Positions 46,634 to 57,749 are shown, counted from the first letter of the stretch. The stretch: 64,000 nt of DNA from Sulfurimicrobium sp. (GCA_030652035.1 JAUSBJ010000010.1:104280-168279); one strand, 5' to 3'. The notes: a model not told the origin generated them from the letters alone. Numbers and translations: made by a program.

Positions 46634-47926
46634 TCAAGCCCCGGCCTTCTCCCCGGCCTCGTAGACTACAACCCCTTCGACAAGCGTATAACGCACTCTG
46701 CCGGCAAGTTCCATATTCTGGAACGGCGTATTCTTGCCCTGGCTTCTCAGCGCCTTAGGCGTCACTTTCCAGTACTCATCGGGGTCGAAAATGCACAGGT
46801 CTGCATTGAGACCTTGCGCCAGCACCCCCTTGTTCAGCGCAAGAATTCGTGCAGGTTCGGTCGTGAGCTTGGCGATTGCATCGGACAACTCGACCCCAAC
46901 GTCCTTGGCCCACTTCAGCGTCAGGGGAAGCAGCAGTTCCAGCCCGGTCACGCCCGCCTCGGATTCGGCAAAAGGCAGGAGTTTGGCATCGTCGTCCACG
47001 GGTGCGTGGTCCGAACAGATTGCGTCGATCGTGCCGTCCTTGAGACCCTCGCGCAGCGCATCGCGGTCGCGCAAACCGCGAAACGGCGGGATCACATGGC
47101 AGTTCGAATTGAAATAACCGATGTCCATTTCGGAAAGGTGCGCATGATGCACCCCGATATCGCAAGTCACCGGCAAGCCCTGGCGTCTGGCTTCGCGCAC
47201 CATATCCACGCCATCCTGGGTGGAAAGGCGGCACAGGTGCACCCTGGCCCCGGTTTCCCTCACCAGCAGCAGAATCCTGGCAATCGCAATGCTCTCCGCG
47301 CAGGCGGGTATCCCGGCAAGCCCCAGGCGCGAAGCGACTTCGCCATCATGCGCCACGCCGTCGCGCGCCAGGAAAGAATCCTGGGGGCGCAGCCACACGG
47401 TAAAACCGAAAGTCGAGGCATATTGCATGGCACGCAGCAGCACATTGGAATCGCTCAATGGCGCATCAGCCTGCGAGAAGGCGATGCAGCCGGCATCGTG
47501 CAATTCCGCCATTTCCGTGAGGCGCTGGCCTTCCAGTTTCTGCGTCAAGGCGCCAAGGGGAAACACGCGCGCCTGATGCAGATTCTTGGCCCGGTGCCTG
47601 AGCATTTCCACCAGCCCCGGCTCATCCAGCGGCGGGTCGGTGTCGGGCGGACACACCAGGCTGGTCACGCCGCCGGCGACAGCGGCGTGCATCTCCGACT
47701 CCAGTGTGGCCATGTATTCCAGACCCGGCTCGCGCAGGCGCGCGGATAGGTCGATCAGTCCCGGGCAGACTACCAGCCCATTGGCATCAATCACGCGGTT
47801 GGCGTGAAAATCAGCGGGCGCTTCGCCGATGGCCGCCACCTTGCCGGCGGCAATAAAGACATCCAGTTGCGCATCGATACCGCTTTTTGGCTCGATCAGG
47901 CGACCGCCGCGAATATGAATTTTCAT
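46634..47926 (-). CDS. pyrC: Dihydroorotase-like protein PyrC' lacking the HxH metal site
   Basis: The 430-residue amidohydrolase-fold protein aligns with class I dihydroorotases. The metal-binding segment, usually PGLIDxHxH, reads [14 protein letters not shown], so both histidines are replaced (Ser61, Arg63). VHHAHL and CSDHAP persist. This is the pattern of the non-catalytic PyrC' subunit that stabilises aspartate carbamoyltransferase in Pseudomonas. The ATG overlaps the pyrB stop. An active dihydroorotase should be encoded elsewhere. Confidence 0.88.
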   Translation of the reverse strand: MKIHIRGGRLIEPKSGIDAQLDVFIAAGKVAAIGEAPADFHANRVIDANGLVVCPGLIDLSARLREPGLEYMATLESEMHAAVAGGVTSLVCPPDTDPPLDEPGLVEMLRHRAKNLHQARVFPLGALTQKLEGQRLTEMAELHDAGCIAFSQADAPLSDSNVLLRAMQYASTFGFTVWLRPQDSFLARDGVAHDGEVASRLGLAGIPACAESIAIARILLLVRETGARVHLCRLSTQDGVDMVREARRQGLPVTCDIGVHHAHLSEMDIGYFNSNCHVIPPFRGLRDRDALREGLKDGTIDAICSDHAPVDDDAKLLPFAESEAGVTGLELLLPLTLKWAKDVGVELSDAIAKLTTEPARILALNKGVLAQGLNADLCIFDPDEYWKVTPKALRSQGKNTPFQNMELAGRVRYTLVEGVVVYEAGEKAGA

Positions 47927-48888
47927 TGCTTGCTCCCCGCCAGAATGCTCATCACCGCCATGCGCACCGCAATGCCGAAAGTCACCTGGGGCAGGATCAC
48001 CGACTGATTGCCATCGGCCACGTCGGAATCGATTTCCACCCCGCGATTCATCGGGCCGGGATGCATCACGATGGCGTCGGACTTGGCGAGCGCCAGTTTG
48101 TCCTGGGTCAGGCCGTAGGATTTGAAATATTCCTGCGCCGAGGGCAGCAGGGCGCCGCGCATGCGTTCGTTCTGCAAGCGCAGCATAATGACGACGTCCA
48201 CGTCTTTCAGGCCTTGCGCCATGTCGTGATAGACCTGTACGCCCATGCGCTCGACCTGGGCCGGCAACAGCGTCTTGGGCGCGATCACGCGAACTTCCGG
48301 CACGCCCAGCGTGGTGAGCGCATGGATCTGGGAGCGCGCCACGCGCGAGTGCAGGACGTCGCCCACGATGGCCACGCGCAGGTTATGGAATTCCTGCTTG
48401 TAATGGCGGATGGTGTACATGTCCAGCAAACCCTGGGTAGGATGGGCATGACGGCCGTCGCCCGCATTGACGACATGGATATGCGGTGCAACATGGCCCG
48501 CAATAAAATGCGCCGCACCCGATTGGGCATGGCGCACGATGAACATGTCGGCCTGCATTGCGGCGAGGTTGTCCACGGTATCCAGCACGGTTTCGCCCTT
48601 GGACTGGGACGAGGCGTTGATGTTGAGATTGATCACGTCGGCGGAAAGCCGTTTGGCAGCAATCTCGAAAGTGGTGCGCGTGCGCGTGCTGGGTTCGAAA
48701 AAAAGGTTGAAGATGGATTTGCCGCGCAATAGCGGGATTTTCTTCACTTCCCTTTCAGACACGCTGACGAAGGATTGCGCAGTGTCGAGGATATGCCGCA
48801 CCATCCCCGCGCCCAGGCCCTCGATGGTGAGCAGGTGCTGCAATTCGCCGTGCTGGTTAAGCTGTGGATTACGACTCAGAAAAGCCAT
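47923..48888 (-). CDS. pyrB: Aspartate carbamoyltransferase catalytic subunit (PyrB)
   Basis: PyrB makes carbamoyl-aspartate in pyrimidine synthesis. The 321-residue protein has the carbamoyl-phosphate motif [26 protein letters not shown] and [12 protein letters not shown]. It lies 12 bp after pyrR and is coupled to pyrC', the order seen in Pseudomonas where PyrB and PyrC' form a dodecamer. Confidence 0.96.
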   Translation of the reverse strand: MAFLSRNPQLNQHGELQHLLTIEGLGAGMVRHILDTAQSFVSVSEREVKKIPLLRGKSIFNLFFEPSTRTRTTFEIAAKRLSADVINLNINASSQSKGETVLDTVDNLAAMQADMFIVRHAQSGAAHFIAGHVAPHIHVVNAGDGRHAHPTQGLLDMYTIRHYKQEFHNLRVAIVGDVLHSRVARSQIHALTTLGVPEVRVIAPKTLLPAQVERMGVQVYHDMAQGLKDVDVVIMLRLQNERMRGALLPSAQEYFKSYGLTQDKLALAKSDAIVMHPGPMNRGVEIDSDVADGNQSVILPQVTFGIAVRMAVMSILAGSKQ

Positions 48889-48900
48889 GGAATGACTCCG

Positions 48901-49401
48901 TCAGGCGGTTATTTGGCGCAGGCTGAGCGAAAGCCGCCCCTGCGGGTCACGATTCAACTGGATATTCTGGTCCGGCGCCAGAGCAAGTACCGCCCCGGTG
49001 ACCTGGGATGAGATCGGCAATTCGCGTCCGCCCCGGTCCACCAGCACGGCCAGCATGATACTTGAGGGCCGGCCGTAATCGAATAGTTCATTCATCGCGG
49101 CACGCACACTGCGCCCGGTGTAAAGTACATCATCCACTAGGATGATGTCGCGCCCCGTGACATCAAAAGGGATATCCGAGGGCGCCACTTCCGCGTGCAG
49201 GCCGGACTGGTTGAAGTCATCGCGATAGAAGGACACGTCGAGCGTACCCAGGGGAATATCCTTGCCCAGCAGGGCATGGATTCTTTCCGCCAGCCACACG
49301 CCGCCGGTGTGCATGCCCACCAGCGCGCTGTTGGCGTTCAAATAAGGTCCTAGTTGCTGGGCCATGGTTTGTGCCAGCTTCTCGGCGTCAGGTAGTTGCA
49401 T
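48901..49401 (-). CDS. pyrR: PyrR bifunctional regulator / uracil phosphoribosyltransferase
   Basis: The 166-residue protein has the PRPP-binding loop DIILVDDVLYTGRSVRAA and the PyrR start QLPDAEKLAQTMAQQL. In Gram-positive bacteria PyrR binds pyr mRNA to cause attenuation; in betaproteobacteria this is less clear, and no convincing attenuator was seen between pyrR and pyrB. Confidence 0.92.
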   Translation of the reverse strand: MQLPDAEKLAQTMAQQLGPYLNANSALVGMHTGGVWLAERIHALLGKDIPLGTLDVSFYRDDFNQSGLHAEVAPSDIPFDVTGRDIILVDDVLYTGRSVRAAMNELFDYGRPSSIMLAVLVDRGGRELPISSQVTGAVLALAPDQNIQLNRDPQGRLSLSLRQITA

Positions 49402-49474
49402 AGGTTTTTATCCTGTAAATCTCACGGGGAGCGGCTAAATCCGCTTCCGGAATTATCCTTGAAACCTTAGTTCG

Positions 49475-49589
49475 ATAACCACGGAGTTCACGGACAAAGG
49501 CCATTTTGGGTCTTTTGTGACCTCACCCAACAGGTAAAGGCCAAGCAAGGTGCAATCCATTTTTTTACTCTGTGTCCTTCGTGGTTAAC
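49475..49589. repeat. Inverted pair of about 9-bp-period repeats between pyrR and ruvX
   Basis: The left part reads AACCACGGAGTTCACGGACA. The right part (49572-49589) is GTGTCCTTCGTGGTTAAC. The ruvX stop codon lies in the right arm. Region 49402-49584 has no gene. Confidence 0.7.
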
Positions 49590-50049
49590 TGCTTTTTTCA
49601 GAATTATCCAAATATGACTGCAATATTTGCTGCGCGGCGACCTGGTCCAGCATGACCTTTTGCCGCCGACCGGTAATGCCGGCCTCTCTCAGGTCCTGGC
49701 TTGCCGCATCAGAGCTGAGGCGTTCATCCACCAGCGCCACCGGCAGGCCGAAACGTCCTTCGAGCTGGCGGGAGAAACGTCTGCAGCGCAAGGTCATCTC
49801 GTGCTCGCTGCCATCGAGATGAAACGGCAGCCCCACCACCAGCATTCCGGGCTGCCATTCCTTGATCAGGGCGGCAATGGCGGTAAAGCGCTGTTCGTTG
49901 CTTTCGCCATGGAGGGTCAGTAAGGGATGGGCCAGGCCGATTATCCGGTCGCCCACCGCCACGCCAATGCGCTTGAGGCCAAAGTCGAAGCCCAGCACGG
50001 TTGTCAGGTGAGGGGTGAGGGGTGAGGGGTGAGGGGTAGAGTTCACCAT
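49585..50049 (-). CDS. ruvX: Putative pre-16S rRNA nuclease / Holliday junction resolvase-like RuvX (YqgF)
   Basis: The 154-residue RNase-H-fold protein has the catalytic segments [16 protein letters not shown] and [10 protein letters not shown] with conserved acidic residues. YqgF trims the 5' end of 16S rRNA. The first 17 residues ([17 protein letters not shown]) are encoded by a heptamer repeat; in other bacteria the protein starts close to VLGFDFG. Either the repeat supplies a new start, or translation begins at the GTG of VLG, which has no ribosome site. Confidence 0.88.
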   Translation of the reverse strand: MVNSTPHPSPLTPHLTTVLGFDFGLKRIGVAVGDRIIGLAHPLLTLHGESNEQRFTAIAALIKEWQPGMLVVGLPFHLDGSEHEMTLRCRRFSRQLEGRFGLPVALVDERLSSDAASQDLREAGITGRRQKVMLDQVAAQQILQSYLDNSEKSS

Positions 50050-50088
50050 CACCACTCTCGCCTCACCCCTGACGCCTCACCCCTAACG
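50007..50088. repeat. Heptamer inverted pair between algH and ruvX
   Basis: The left arm (50007-50034) has four exact GGTGAGG units. The right arm (50061-50088) has CCTCACC, CCTGACG, CCTCACC, CCTAACG, in opposite orientation. The same GGTGAGG unit is found in bioF at 6602-6629, 43 kb away. Confidence 0.9.
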
Positions 50089-50091
50089 GTA

Positions 50092-50652
50092 TCAAGCATG
50101 GCCGGCTTCGTCAGCCAAACTCGCAAAATCCACACCCAGCAATTCCATGGCGGCAGCCAGGCGCGTTTCGGTCGGCTCGTCAAAAATCAGACGCGGACTT
50201 GCCGGCACAGTCAGCCATGCATTCTGCCCCAGCTCATGCTCGAGTTGGCCTGCATCCCAGCCTGCATAGCCCAGGGAAACAAACAGTTTATCCGGCCCTT
50301 CGCCGCGCCCTACGGCTTCCAGAATGTCTTTCGAGGTCGTCAGCGCGATGCCATCGGCAACCGCCAGGCTCGACTGCCAATCCCCTTCCGGCTGGTGCAG
50401 CACAAAGCCGCGATCCATCTGCACCGGACCGCCGTAGTGGATCGGCATTGCAGCCAGCTCCACCGCCTCAAGCGGGATATTGATCTGTTCGAACAAGGCC
50501 TTGAAATCCAGATCGATTTTGCGGTTAAGGACGACGCCCAAGGCCCCACGTTCGTTGTGCTCGCAGATATAGGTCAGGGTCTTGGCGAAATAGGGATCGG
50601 TCATCGCCGGCATGGCGATGAGGAAATGGTGGGTGAGATCGACACTTTGCAT
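50092..50652 (-). CDS. algH: YqgE/AlgH family protein
   Basis: The 186-residue protein matches YqgE across its length: [51 protein letters not shown] and [15 protein letters not shown], ending AGHA. The family is conserved beside ruvX; the molecular role is not established. The ATG at 50652 reproduces the E. coli start; the frame is open to 50745. Confidence 0.93.
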   Translation of the reverse strand: MQSVDLTHHFLIAMPAMTDPYFAKTLTYICEHNERGALGVVLNRKIDLDFKALFEQINIPLEAVELAAMPIHYGGPVQMDRGFVLHQPEGDWQSSLAVADGIALTTSKDILEAVGRGEGPDKLFVSLGYAGWDAGQLEHELGQNAWLTVPASPRLIFDEPTETRLAAAMELLGVDFASLADEAGHA

Positions 50653-50778
50653 GGGCGTTATTATGGCATATTCGCCAGAATCCATGCCCCATGAAAAATG
50701 CCGCTGGCCCTGCAACAGGCGAACGGCATTCTGATTGTCGGGCATTCGCCCGGCCTTGTTCTAAGGTCGGAACGAGAT

Positions 50779-51783
50779 TCAGGCCTTGTGGTAGGAAATC
50801 ACGGTTTCGACTTCGTTTTTCGAACCCAGGATCACCGGCACGCGCTGGTGCAGGCCATCCGGCTGAACGTCGAGAATGCGTTCGCGGCCGGTGCTGGAGG
50901 CACCGCCAGCCTGTTCAACGATGAAAGACATCGGGTTGGCTTCATACAGCAGACGCAGCTTGCCGGCCTTGGTAGGATCCTTGGTGTCCTTGGGATACAT
51001 GAATATGCCGCCGCGCATCAGGATGCGGTGCACTTCGGCCACCATGGAGGCTACCCAGCGCATGTTGAAGTCCTTAGCCCTGGGGCCGGTCTTGCCGGCC
51101 AGGGCCTCTTCAACGTAACGCTGCACCGGCGGTTCCCAGAAACGCTGGTTGGATGCATTGATGGCGAATTCCTTGGTGTCTGGCGGAATGGTCATATTGG
51201 CATGGGTGAGGATGAATTCACCGATATCGCGGTCCAGGGTGAAGCCGTTCACGCCATGCCCGCTGGTCAGCACCAGCATGGTGGAGGAGCCGTACAGTGC
51301 ATAGCCGGCGCAGACCTGCTGGGTGCCGGGCTGCAGGAAATCCTCGGCGGAAGGCGAATCGCCCTCACCCTGGCAGCGCAGGATGGAAAAAATGGTACCG
51401 ACGGAAATGTTCACATCCACGTTGCTGGAGCCGTCGAGCGGATCGAATACTAGCAGGTATTTGCCGCGCGGGTATTGCGCCGGGATGGGATAAATATCGT
51501 CCATCTCTTCCGATGCCATGGCACACAGGTGACCGGCCCACTCGTTGGATTTGATGAAGATTTCGTTGGTGATGACGTCCAGTTCCTTCTGTGTTTCACC
51601 CTGCACGTTTTCCGAGCCGGCCGAACCCATCACTCCAATCAGAGCGCCTTTGTTCACGGTATTGGAAATTACCTTGATCGCGGTGATGATGTCGTTCAGG
51701 AGCGAGGTGAAATCCCCGCTGGCACCCTGAATATGGCGCTGTTCCTCGATAATGAACTGGGTGATGGTGGTGCCTTTATGCAT
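50779..51783 (-). CDS. fbp: Fructose-1,6-bisphosphatase class I
   Basis: The 334-residue enzyme has the metal/substrate motif [21 protein letters not shown] and an N-terminal region typical of class I Fbp. It dephosphorylates fructose-1,6-bisphosphate in gluconeogenesis or in the Calvin cycle; nothing in the window decides between them. It is divergent from trpB2, with 128 bp between for both promoters. Confidence 0.95.
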   Translation of the reverse strand: MHKGTTITQFIIEEQRHIQGASGDFTSLLNDIITAIKVISNTVNKGALIGVMGSAGSENVQGETQKELDVITNEIFIKSNEWAGHLCAMASEEMDDIYPIPAQYPRGKYLLVFDPLDGSSNVDVNISVGTIFSILRCQGEGDSPSAEDFLQPGTQQVCAGYALYGSSTMLVLTSGHGVNGFTLDRDIGEFILTHANMTIPPDTKEFAINASNQRFWEPPVQRYVEEALAGKTGPRAKDFNMRWVASMVAEVHRILMRGGIFMYPKDTKDPTKAGKLRLLYEANPMSFIVEQAGGASSTGRERILDVQPDGLHQRVPVILGSKNEVETVISYHKA

Positions 51784-51911
51784 GTTCTTATCCTAGTATA
51801 AAAAAATATAATGAACCTTGAATTATAGCTTAACCTCCAAAGGCTTGGCAGCAAAAAATCAAAGGGGATATGATGACCGTTATTTCCATCATCAAATTAA
51901 AGGGCTGCGTC

Positions 51912-53264
51912 ATGTCTCAAACCAAGATACTGCTGGACGAATCCGAAATCCCCACCCACTGGTACAACGTTGTCGCCGATATGCCCAACCCGCCCGCGCC
52001 GCCGCTAGGGTCCGACGGCAAGCCCATCGGCCCTGAAGCGCTGACCGCCATCTTTCCGATGAGCCTGATCGAGCAGGAAATGTCCGCCCAGCGCTGGGTC
52101 GAAATCCCCGAAAAAGTACGCGAAATTTACCAGTTGTGGCGGCCTTCGCCCATGTTCCGCGCCCACCGCCTGGAAGCCGCGCTCGGCACCCCGGCCAGGA
52201 TCTACTACAAATACGAAGGCGTTTCCCCGGCGGGTTCGCACAAGCCCAACACTGCCATCGCCCAGGCCTATTACAACAAGGAGGCGGGCATCAAACGCAT
52301 TGCAACCGAAACCGGTGCCGGGCAATGGGGCTGCTCCATGGCGCTGGCGGGGCAGATGTTCGGCCTCGACGTCCGGGTTTACATGGTCAAGGTGAGCTAC
52401 AACCAGAAACCCTACCGCCGTTCCATGATGCAGACTTGGGGTGCTGAAGTTTTTGCAAGCCCGAGCGTGGAAACTCATTCCGGACGCGCGGCACTAGCGG
52501 AAGATGCGGACAACCAGGGCTCGCTCGGCCTGGCAATTTCGGAAGCGGTGGAAGACGCAGCATCGCGCGCCGACACCAATTACGCGCTGGGCTCGGTGCT
52601 GAACCACGTGCTGCTACACCAGACCGTGATCGGCCTGGAAGCCAAGAAACAGTTCGAGAAAGTGGGCGATTATCCGGACATGATCTTCGCCCCCTGCGGC
52701 GGCGGCTCCAACTTTGGTGGCGCGGCTTTCCCTTTCCTGGCCGACAAGGCTGCAGGCAAGAATGTGCGCCTGGTGGCGGTGGAGCCCACCTCCTGCCCGA
52801 CCCTGACGCGCGGCCACTACGCCTACGACTTCGGCGACACCGCCAAGCTCACGCCGATGATGCTGATGTACACGCTGGGCCACGACTTCATGCCGCCCGG
52901 TATCCATGCCGGCGGCCTGCGCTACCATGGCGATTCGGCCCTGGTGTCGCAGCTCTACCACGAAAAACTGGTCGAGGCGGTAGCGGTGCCGCAGCTTTCC
53001 ACTTTCCAGGCTGGCGTCACCTTCGCCCGCGCTGAAGGCATTGTCCCCGCCCCAGAATCCAACCACGCGATCGCCGCCTGCATCGACGAAGCGCTGCGTT
53101 GCAAGGAATCGGGTGAGGCCAAGACGCTATTCTTCAATCTTTCCGGCCACGGCCACTTCGACATGGGTGCCTATGACAGCTACTTTAGCGGCAAGCTTGA
53201 GGATTATGCCTACCCCGAGGAAGCCATCAAGGCCTCACTGGAGCGCTTGCCCAAGGTGGGGTGA
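51912..53264 (+). CDS. Tryptophan synthase beta-like protein TrpB2
   Basis: The 450-residue PLP enzyme is longer than TrpB1 (about 400) and carries TrpB2 features: the N-terminal [15 protein letters not shown], the PLP lysine K111 in AGSHKPNTA, and the phosphate loop CGGGSNFGG. TrpB2 converts serine and indole, usually without a TrpA partner. No other trp gene is nearby. The ATG at 51912 has AAAGGG upstream. Hairpins and a terminator follow. Confidence 0.9.
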   Translation: MSQTKILLDESEIPTHWYNVVADMPNPPAPPLGSDGKPIGPEALTAIFPMSLIEQEMSAQRWVEIPEKVREIYQLWRPSPMFRAHRLEAALGTPARIYYKYEGVSPAGSHKPNTAIAQAYYNKEAGIKRIATETGAGQWGCSMALAGQMFGLDVRVYMVKVSYNQKPYRRSMMQTWGAEVFASPSVETHSGRAALAEDADNQGSLGLAISEAVEDAASRADTNYALGSVLNHVLLHQTVIGLEAKKQFEKVGDYPDMIFAPCGGGSNFGGAAFPFLADKAAGKNVRLVAVEPTSCPTLTRGHYAYDFGDTAKLTPMMLMYTLGHDFMPPGIHAGGLRYHGDSALVSQLYHEKLVEAVAVPQLSTFQAGVTFARAEGIVPAPESNHAIAACIDEALRCKESGEAKTLFFNLSGHGHFDMGAYDSYFSGKLEDYAYPEEAIKASLERLPKVG

Positions 53265-53372
53265 ACGCAAGGGGGAAAGGTTTTTCTTGTTGGCGGGAAC
53301 AAATTTGTTGTCTCGCCACTCTGAATAAGCAGACGATTTATTTCGTCTCCCGCTTCTCCTCCCTGAGCGGGT

Positions 53373-53434
53373 GCCTTAAACCCTTTAAGGCTTCTGCCCC
53401 CGGCTTTCCCCTTTGGCTGGGGGCTTTTTATTTT
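53373..53434 (+). terminator. Hairpin and Rho-independent terminator after trpB2
   Basis: A perfect hairpin (GCCTTAAA, 3-nt loop, TTTAAGGC; 53373-53391) is followed by a second 9-bp stem (53396-53404 with 53416-53424, one G-T pair) and then TTTTTATTTT. It lies in the gap between trpB2 and the convergent NYN gene. Confidence 0.85.
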
Positions 53435-53448
53435 CCGCGAGGCGGTTG

Positions 53449-54294
53449 CTAATATTCCGGGTTGAAGTTCCGGATAATGACACCACCCGATTTTTCGTCG
53501 TGCTCCACTTCCAGCAGTTTGCGGGTAGCGGCTTCTTCCAGCAGTTTGCTGAATGATGAAAATCCGTAGTAACTTTCGTTAAAACCCGGTTTGCGCCGCT
53601 TGAGCGCCTGTTTCACCATTGAACCCCAGATTTTTTCTTCCTCGCCCCGTTCAAGGAAGAGAGCTTCCACCGTGCCCATCACCAAATCAAGTGCTTCCTG
53701 CGTTTTGTCCTTTTCTTCCTTGGGCGCGATTTTTGGCGCAGCCTCGCTGGCATCCTTGGCGGCGGGCTTCTTCTTGACGCGCGTCTTGGCCTTTTCGGCT
53801 TTCTTTTCCGTTTCCCTGACCAGGTCGTCGTAGTAGATGAATTCGTCGCAATTTGCGATCAGGAGGTCGGAAGTGGAGTTCTTCACGCCCACGCCGATGA
53901 CCGTTTTGTTGTTCTCGCGCAACTTGCTCACCAGGGGCGAGAAATCCGAGTCGCCGCTGATGATGACGAAAGTATCCACGTGCGATTTGGTGTAGCACAG
54001 GTCAAGCGCATCCACTACCATGCGGATATCCGCAGAATTCTTGCCTGATTGCCTGACATGGGGGATCTCGATCAGTTCGAATGCGGCTTCATGCATGGAA
54101 GCCTTGAATTCCTTGTAGCGGTCCCAGTCGCAGTAGGCTTTTTTCACCACGATGCTGCCCTTGAGCAACAGCCGCTCCAGCACCTTGCGGATATCGAATT
54201 TCTGCGCAGTCTTGGCGTCGCGCACGCCCAGGGCGACGTTCTCGAAATCACAATACAGGGCCATGTTGCGGATTTTTTCAGAGGTTGCGGTCAT
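53449..54294 (-). CDS. LabA-like NYN-domain protein with C-terminal LOTUS/OST-HTH domain
   Basis: The 281-residue protein has a PIN-like NYN nuclease domain (about 10-160) with acidic residues in LYCDFENV, SADIRMVVDAL and ISGDSDFSPLV. A Lys/Glu/Ala-rich linker follows, then a C-terminal OST-HTH domain (WGSMVKQALKRRKPGFNESYYGFSSFSKLLEEAA). It is probably an RNA-binding, RNA-cleaving protein; its target is unknown. The ATG at 54294 has GGAG six bases upstream. Confidence 0.87.
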   Translation of the reverse strand: MTATSEKIRNMALYCDFENVALGVRDAKTAQKFDIRKVLERLLLKGSIVVKKAYCDWDRYKEFKASMHEAAFELIEIPHVRQSGKNSADIRMVVDALDLCYTKSHVDTFVIISGDSDFSPLVSKLRENNKTVIGVGVKNSTSDLLIANCDEFIYYDDLVRETEKKAEKAKTRVKKKPAAKDASEAAPKIAPKEEKDKTQEALDLVMGTVEALFLERGEEEKIWGSMVKQALKRRKPGFNESYYGFSSFSKLLEEAATRKLLEVEHDEKSGGVIIRNFNPEY

Positions 54295-54401
54295 GATAGG
54301 CTCCGGTGGTGAAGTGCCAACTAATGATAGCATTGGGAAGTGCGGGGAAGCTGCAGGCACGAAACCTGTCTCCCGCGGAGGTTTAACTAAAGGGTTTGCT
54401 G

Positions 54402-54968
54402 ATGAATAAGGACGAAGTGATCGCGGCCACCCGGCTGTGGCTGGAGAAGGTGGTGATCGGGCTCAATCTGTGCCCGTTTGCCAAGGCGGTCTATGTGAAG
54501 AATCAGGTGCGCTTTGTGGTCAGCGAAGCACGGCATCTGGATGGATTTTTGGAGGATCTGGACCGTGAACTGGATTTTCTCGCCGCCGCCGATCCTGCCG
54601 AGGTCGATACCACCTTGCTGATTCATCCGGACTTGTTGCCGGACTTCCTGGATTTTAACGACTTCATGGTGATTGCCGAGGAGTCGGTGGGTGAACATGG
54701 CTTGGAAGGTATCATCCAGATTGCCAGTTTTCACCCGGCATTCCAGTTCGCCGACACTGAGCCGGAGGATATTGGCAACTACACCAACCGCGCGCCTTTT
54801 CCCACCCTGCACCTGATCCGGGAGGAGAGCCTTTCCCGTGCTGTCGAGGCGTTTCCGGATGCCGAAGGTATTTATGGCCGCAATATCGAGACTCTGAAAA
54901 AGCTGGGGCTGGGTGGCTGGTTGGCATTGGGTTTGTCGAAAGACAAACCTGAACAGCCAGATTCCTGA
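54402..54968 (+). CDS. DUF1415 family protein
   Basis: The 188-residue protein has WLEKVVIGLNLCPFAKAV near the start and NYTNRAPFPTLHLIREESLSRAVE in the C-terminal half, both typical of DUF1415. It has no signal peptide and no known function. The ATG at 54402 has AAGGG eight bases upstream. It converges with the small basic gene that follows. Confidence 0.88.
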   Translation: MNKDEVIAATRLWLEKVVIGLNLCPFAKAVYVKNQVRFVVSEARHLDGFLEDLDRELDFLAAADPAEVDTTLLIHPDLLPDFLDFNDFMVIAEESVGEHGLEGIIQIASFHPAFQFADTEPEDIGNYTNRAPFPTLHLIREESLSRAVEAFPDAEGIYGRNIETLKKLGLGGWLALGLSKDKPEQPDS

Positions 54969-54971
54969 GAT

Positions 54972-55127
54972 TTAGCTTTCAGCGTTAGGCTGGTCGGGTT
55001 GATGGACCATGGGTTCTTCGCCCTGGCTGTCGTCCGAGGTGTTTTTACGCTGTTGCTTTTCCTCTTTTTTCTGCTTTTTTGCCAGTTCTTTCTGGCGTTT
55101 CTCATAGCTGTAATTGGGCTTTGGCAT
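54972..55127 (-). CDS. Small basic hypothetical protein (51 aa)
   Basis: The peptide MPKPNYSYEKRQKELAKKQK... is Lys/Gln/Glu-rich with a probable helix in its first half and a polar tail. AGGA precedes the ATG at suitable distance, and the start PKPNYSYEKRQKE recalls short proteins seen in many proteobacterial genomes. The function is unknown. Confidence 0.7.
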   Translation of the reverse strand: MPKPNYSYEKRQKELAKKQKKEEKQQRKNTSDDSQGEEPMVHQPDQPNAES

Positions 55128-55227
55128 TTGTGTTCCTGTTCTGAGTGGGTTGTCGATAGGGTAACCCAGACACGGTAAAAATGAAATTAATGAGGATTTT
55201 TCGCGCCTGGCGGCACTGATGCCGCAG

Positions 55228-56013
55228 TTACGGTTGCGGGCGATAAGCCCGGTGCAGCAGGGCAATGCCGGCGATGATCATGGGCAGCGATAGCCATTGG
55301 CCCATGGAGAATCCGAAGCCGAGCAAACCGAGAAAGTTGTCCGGTTCGCGGGCGAACTCCGCCAGGAAGCGGAAGCTGCCATAGCCGATCAGGAACAGGC
55401 CGGATACCGCTCCCGCCGGCCGCGGCTTGGCGGAGAACCACCACAGCAGGGCGAACAGTGCCAGCCCTTCAAGCGCGAATTGATATAGCTGTGAAGGGTG
55501 GCGCGCGATACCGTCTCCCGCCTGGGGAAAAATCATGCCCCAGGATACATCGGTAGGGCGTCCCCACAATTCACCATTGATAAAGTTGCCGATGCGTCCG
55601 GCGCCTAAGCCCAACGGCACCAGCGGGGCGATGAAATCAGTCACGACCAGCCAGGATTTCCCACTCTTGCGCGCAAGTAGCCACATCGCTACCAGTACGC
55701 CGATTAAACCGCCATGGAAAGCCATGCCGCCTTGCCATACAGCGAGAATTTCCAGCGGATGCTGCATGTAATAACCGGCTTTGTAAAACACGATATAGCC
55801 CAGCCGTCCGCCCAGTACTACTCCCAGCACGCCGTAGAACAGCAGATCATCAAGTTCGCGCCTGTGCCAGCCAAGATCCGGGCGGGTGCGCATGCGGTAG
55901 CGGCCGAGGCCGAGAAACAGGGCGAAGGCGGTGAGGTACATCAGGCCATACCAGCGGATGGCAAGGGGGCCGAGATGGAGGGCTACCGGGTCGAATTGAG
56001 GGTGGATCAGCAT
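55228..56013 (-). CDS. lgt: Prolipoprotein diacylglyceryl transferase (Lgt)
   Basis: The 261-residue inner-membrane enzyme adds diacylglycerol to the lipobox cysteine of prolipoproteins. It has about seven helices, the HGGLIGVL motif and the Lgt signature [18 protein letters not shown] chose the ATG at 56013 ([15 protein letters not shown]), which gives the usual start, over 56049. Confidence 0.95.
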   Translation of the reverse strand: MLIHPQFDPVALHLGPLAIRWYGLMYLTAFALFLGLGRYRMRTRPDLGWHRRELDDLLFYGVLGVVLGGRLGYIVFYKAGYYMQHPLEILAVWQGGMAFHGGLIGVLVAMWLLARKSGKSWLVVTDFIAPLVPLGLGAGRIGNFINGELWGRPTDVSWGMIFPQAGDGIARHPSQLYQFALEGLALFALLWWFSAKPRPAGAVSGLFLIGYGSFRFLAEFAREPDNFLGLLGFGFSMGQWLSLPMIIAGIALLHRAYRPQP

Positions 56014-56117
56014 GGTGCCGGAGCAAAAATAAAGGCTGAAATTTACCACAGCGGCAGCATGGCGTTGCGATATTTATTGGTGCCCGATGAATTCAAGGCA
56101 CCGGATTCGCCCTGTTT

Positions 56118-57701
56118 TTAGCTGTCAAAATGCCGCGCCATGGATTGCAGATTTACCGCGACACGCGCAAGCTCAGCCGTCGCCTGTCCCATCTGAACGG
56201 CACTGCTGGTGCTTTCTCCACTGAGCGCCGAGAGGTGGCCCATGTTGGTTGCGACAGCCTGCCCTGCTGCGGATTGATTGCTGGTCGCGCCGGCAATATG
56301 TTGTGCCATTCCTGAAACTTGCTGGGATGCGGAGGTGATGGAGCGGAGGCTTTCACTGCATGCCTGGATCAGTGACAGGCCATCTTTTACCTCGCGCACC
56401 GCCAATTCCATGGAGCCGGCTGCCGCGCCGGCGATGCTTTCGATCCCTTCCACCATGCGCGTGATATCGGTGGTGCTCATGGCGGTGCGTTCGGCCAGTT
56501 TTCGCACTTCGTCCGCGACTACCGCAAAACCTCGCCCCTGCTCGCCGGCACGGGCGGCCTCGATCGCTGCATTGAGCGCCAGCAGATTGGTCTGCTCGGC
56601 GATTCCCTTGATGGCCTGGGTAATTGCGCCGATTTGCCCGATGGACTGGCTCAATTCGTTGATAGTGGCACCCGACGACTCCACTGTCTGGGCTACTCGG
56701 GATGTGGCTTCCATGCTGTGCAACATCTGCCTGTTGCCGTGTTCCACAATCGAAAGGGTTTGCGCGCTGGCATTGGCGGTGCCGCCCGCGTGCTCGGCAA
56801 CTTCCCGGATCGAGGCGCTCATTTCTTCCATGGCGCAGGAAACCTGCATGATGCGTTCAGACTGGGCATGGGAGCGCGTGATGACCTGGGACATTTCATG
56901 TTTCAGGTTCTCGGTGTGGGCGGTAACGATGGCGGAGGCCAACGCCACTTCATCCAGAATAACCTTGAGATGAACCTGCATGCAGGCGAGCGAGGTCAGC
57001 ACATGCCCGGCTTCATCCTGGCCGCCGATATCGATCTTGTTGTTGAGATTGCCCTCGGCGATCTGATCGAATAGTTTGACGATCTTGTTCATTCCCCGGT
57101 CGATGGCGCCCGAGAGAAATGCGCCCAGCCCCACCGAGAACAGGATTCCCATCGTTGTCAGGGCGAGTGCAAGTTCGTGCTGTCCCTGATAGCCGAGCAG
57201 GACGTTGCCCATGAGCAGCAGGTTCATCACGGCGATCAGCGCGATCAGCGCCGTCTTGACGGACAGGCCTCGCGCCTTGGGCAGGGCCAGCGGCTTGCCG
57301 GCATTCAGTTCGCGGTACAAGGCGTCGGCAGAAGCAATCTGCTCGCGCGCGGCAGGGGAGCGTACCGACATGTATTCAACGATTTTGCCTTTTTCCTTCA
57401 CCGGCACGACGAAAGCCTCGACCCAGTAATGGTCACCGTTCTTGCAACGGTTCTTGACGATCCCCCGCCACGGCTGGCCAGTCTTGATGGTATTCCACAG
57501 CCAGGCAAAGGCTGCTGGCGGCATGTCAGGGTGGCGAACGATGTTATGATTCTTGCCGATCAACTCCTCGCGGCTGAAACCGCTCAACTCGATAAAAGCG
57601 TCATTGGCATAGGTGATTGCGCCCTTGAGGTCGGTTTTCGAGACAATGGTGCCGCTGTTGAAGGGTTTTTCCACCCCGGTGACGGGCAGGTTGGTTTTCA
57701 T
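56118..57701 (-). CDS. Aer-like methyl-accepting chemotaxis protein with PAS domain
   Basis: The 527-residue receptor has an N-terminal PAS domain (about 10-120) with the Aer-type motif [17 protein letters not shown], suggesting FAD and redox sensing. A membrane segment (about 155-200), a HAMP-like linker and the signalling hairpin core follow ([41 protein letters not shown]). There is no periplasmic sensor domain, so it reads an intracellular signal, probably energy or oxygen state. It lies 48 bp after the bacteriohemerythrin gene on the same strand. Confidence 0.92.
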   Translation of the reverse strand: MKTNLPVTGVEKPFNSGTIVSKTDLKGAITYANDAFIELSGFSREELIGKNHNIVRHPDMPPAAFAWLWNTIKTGQPWRGIVKNRCKNGDHYWVEAFVVPVKEKGKIVEYMSVRSPAAREQIASADALYRELNAGKPLALPKARGLSVKTALIALIAVMNLLLMGNVLLGYQGQHELALALTTMGILFSVGLGAFLSGAIDRGMNKIVKLFDQIAEGNLNNKIDIGGQDEAGHVLTSLACMQVHLKVILDEVALASAIVTAHTENLKHEMSQVITRSHAQSERIMQVSCAMEEMSASIREVAEHAGGTANASAQTLSIVEHGNRQMLHSMEATSRVAQTVESSGATINELSQSIGQIGAITQAIKGIAEQTNLLALNAAIEAARAGEQGRGFAVVADEVRKLAERTAMSTTDITRMVEGIESIAGAAAGSMELAVREVKDGLSLIQACSESLRSITSASQQVSGMAQHIAGATSNQSAAGQAVATNMGHLSALSGESTSSAVQMGQATAELARVAVNLQSMARHFDS

Positions 57702-57749
57702 GGAGTAGGGCCTTTGTTTTATTCAGGCGTAATAAGCGCCTGAAATGTC

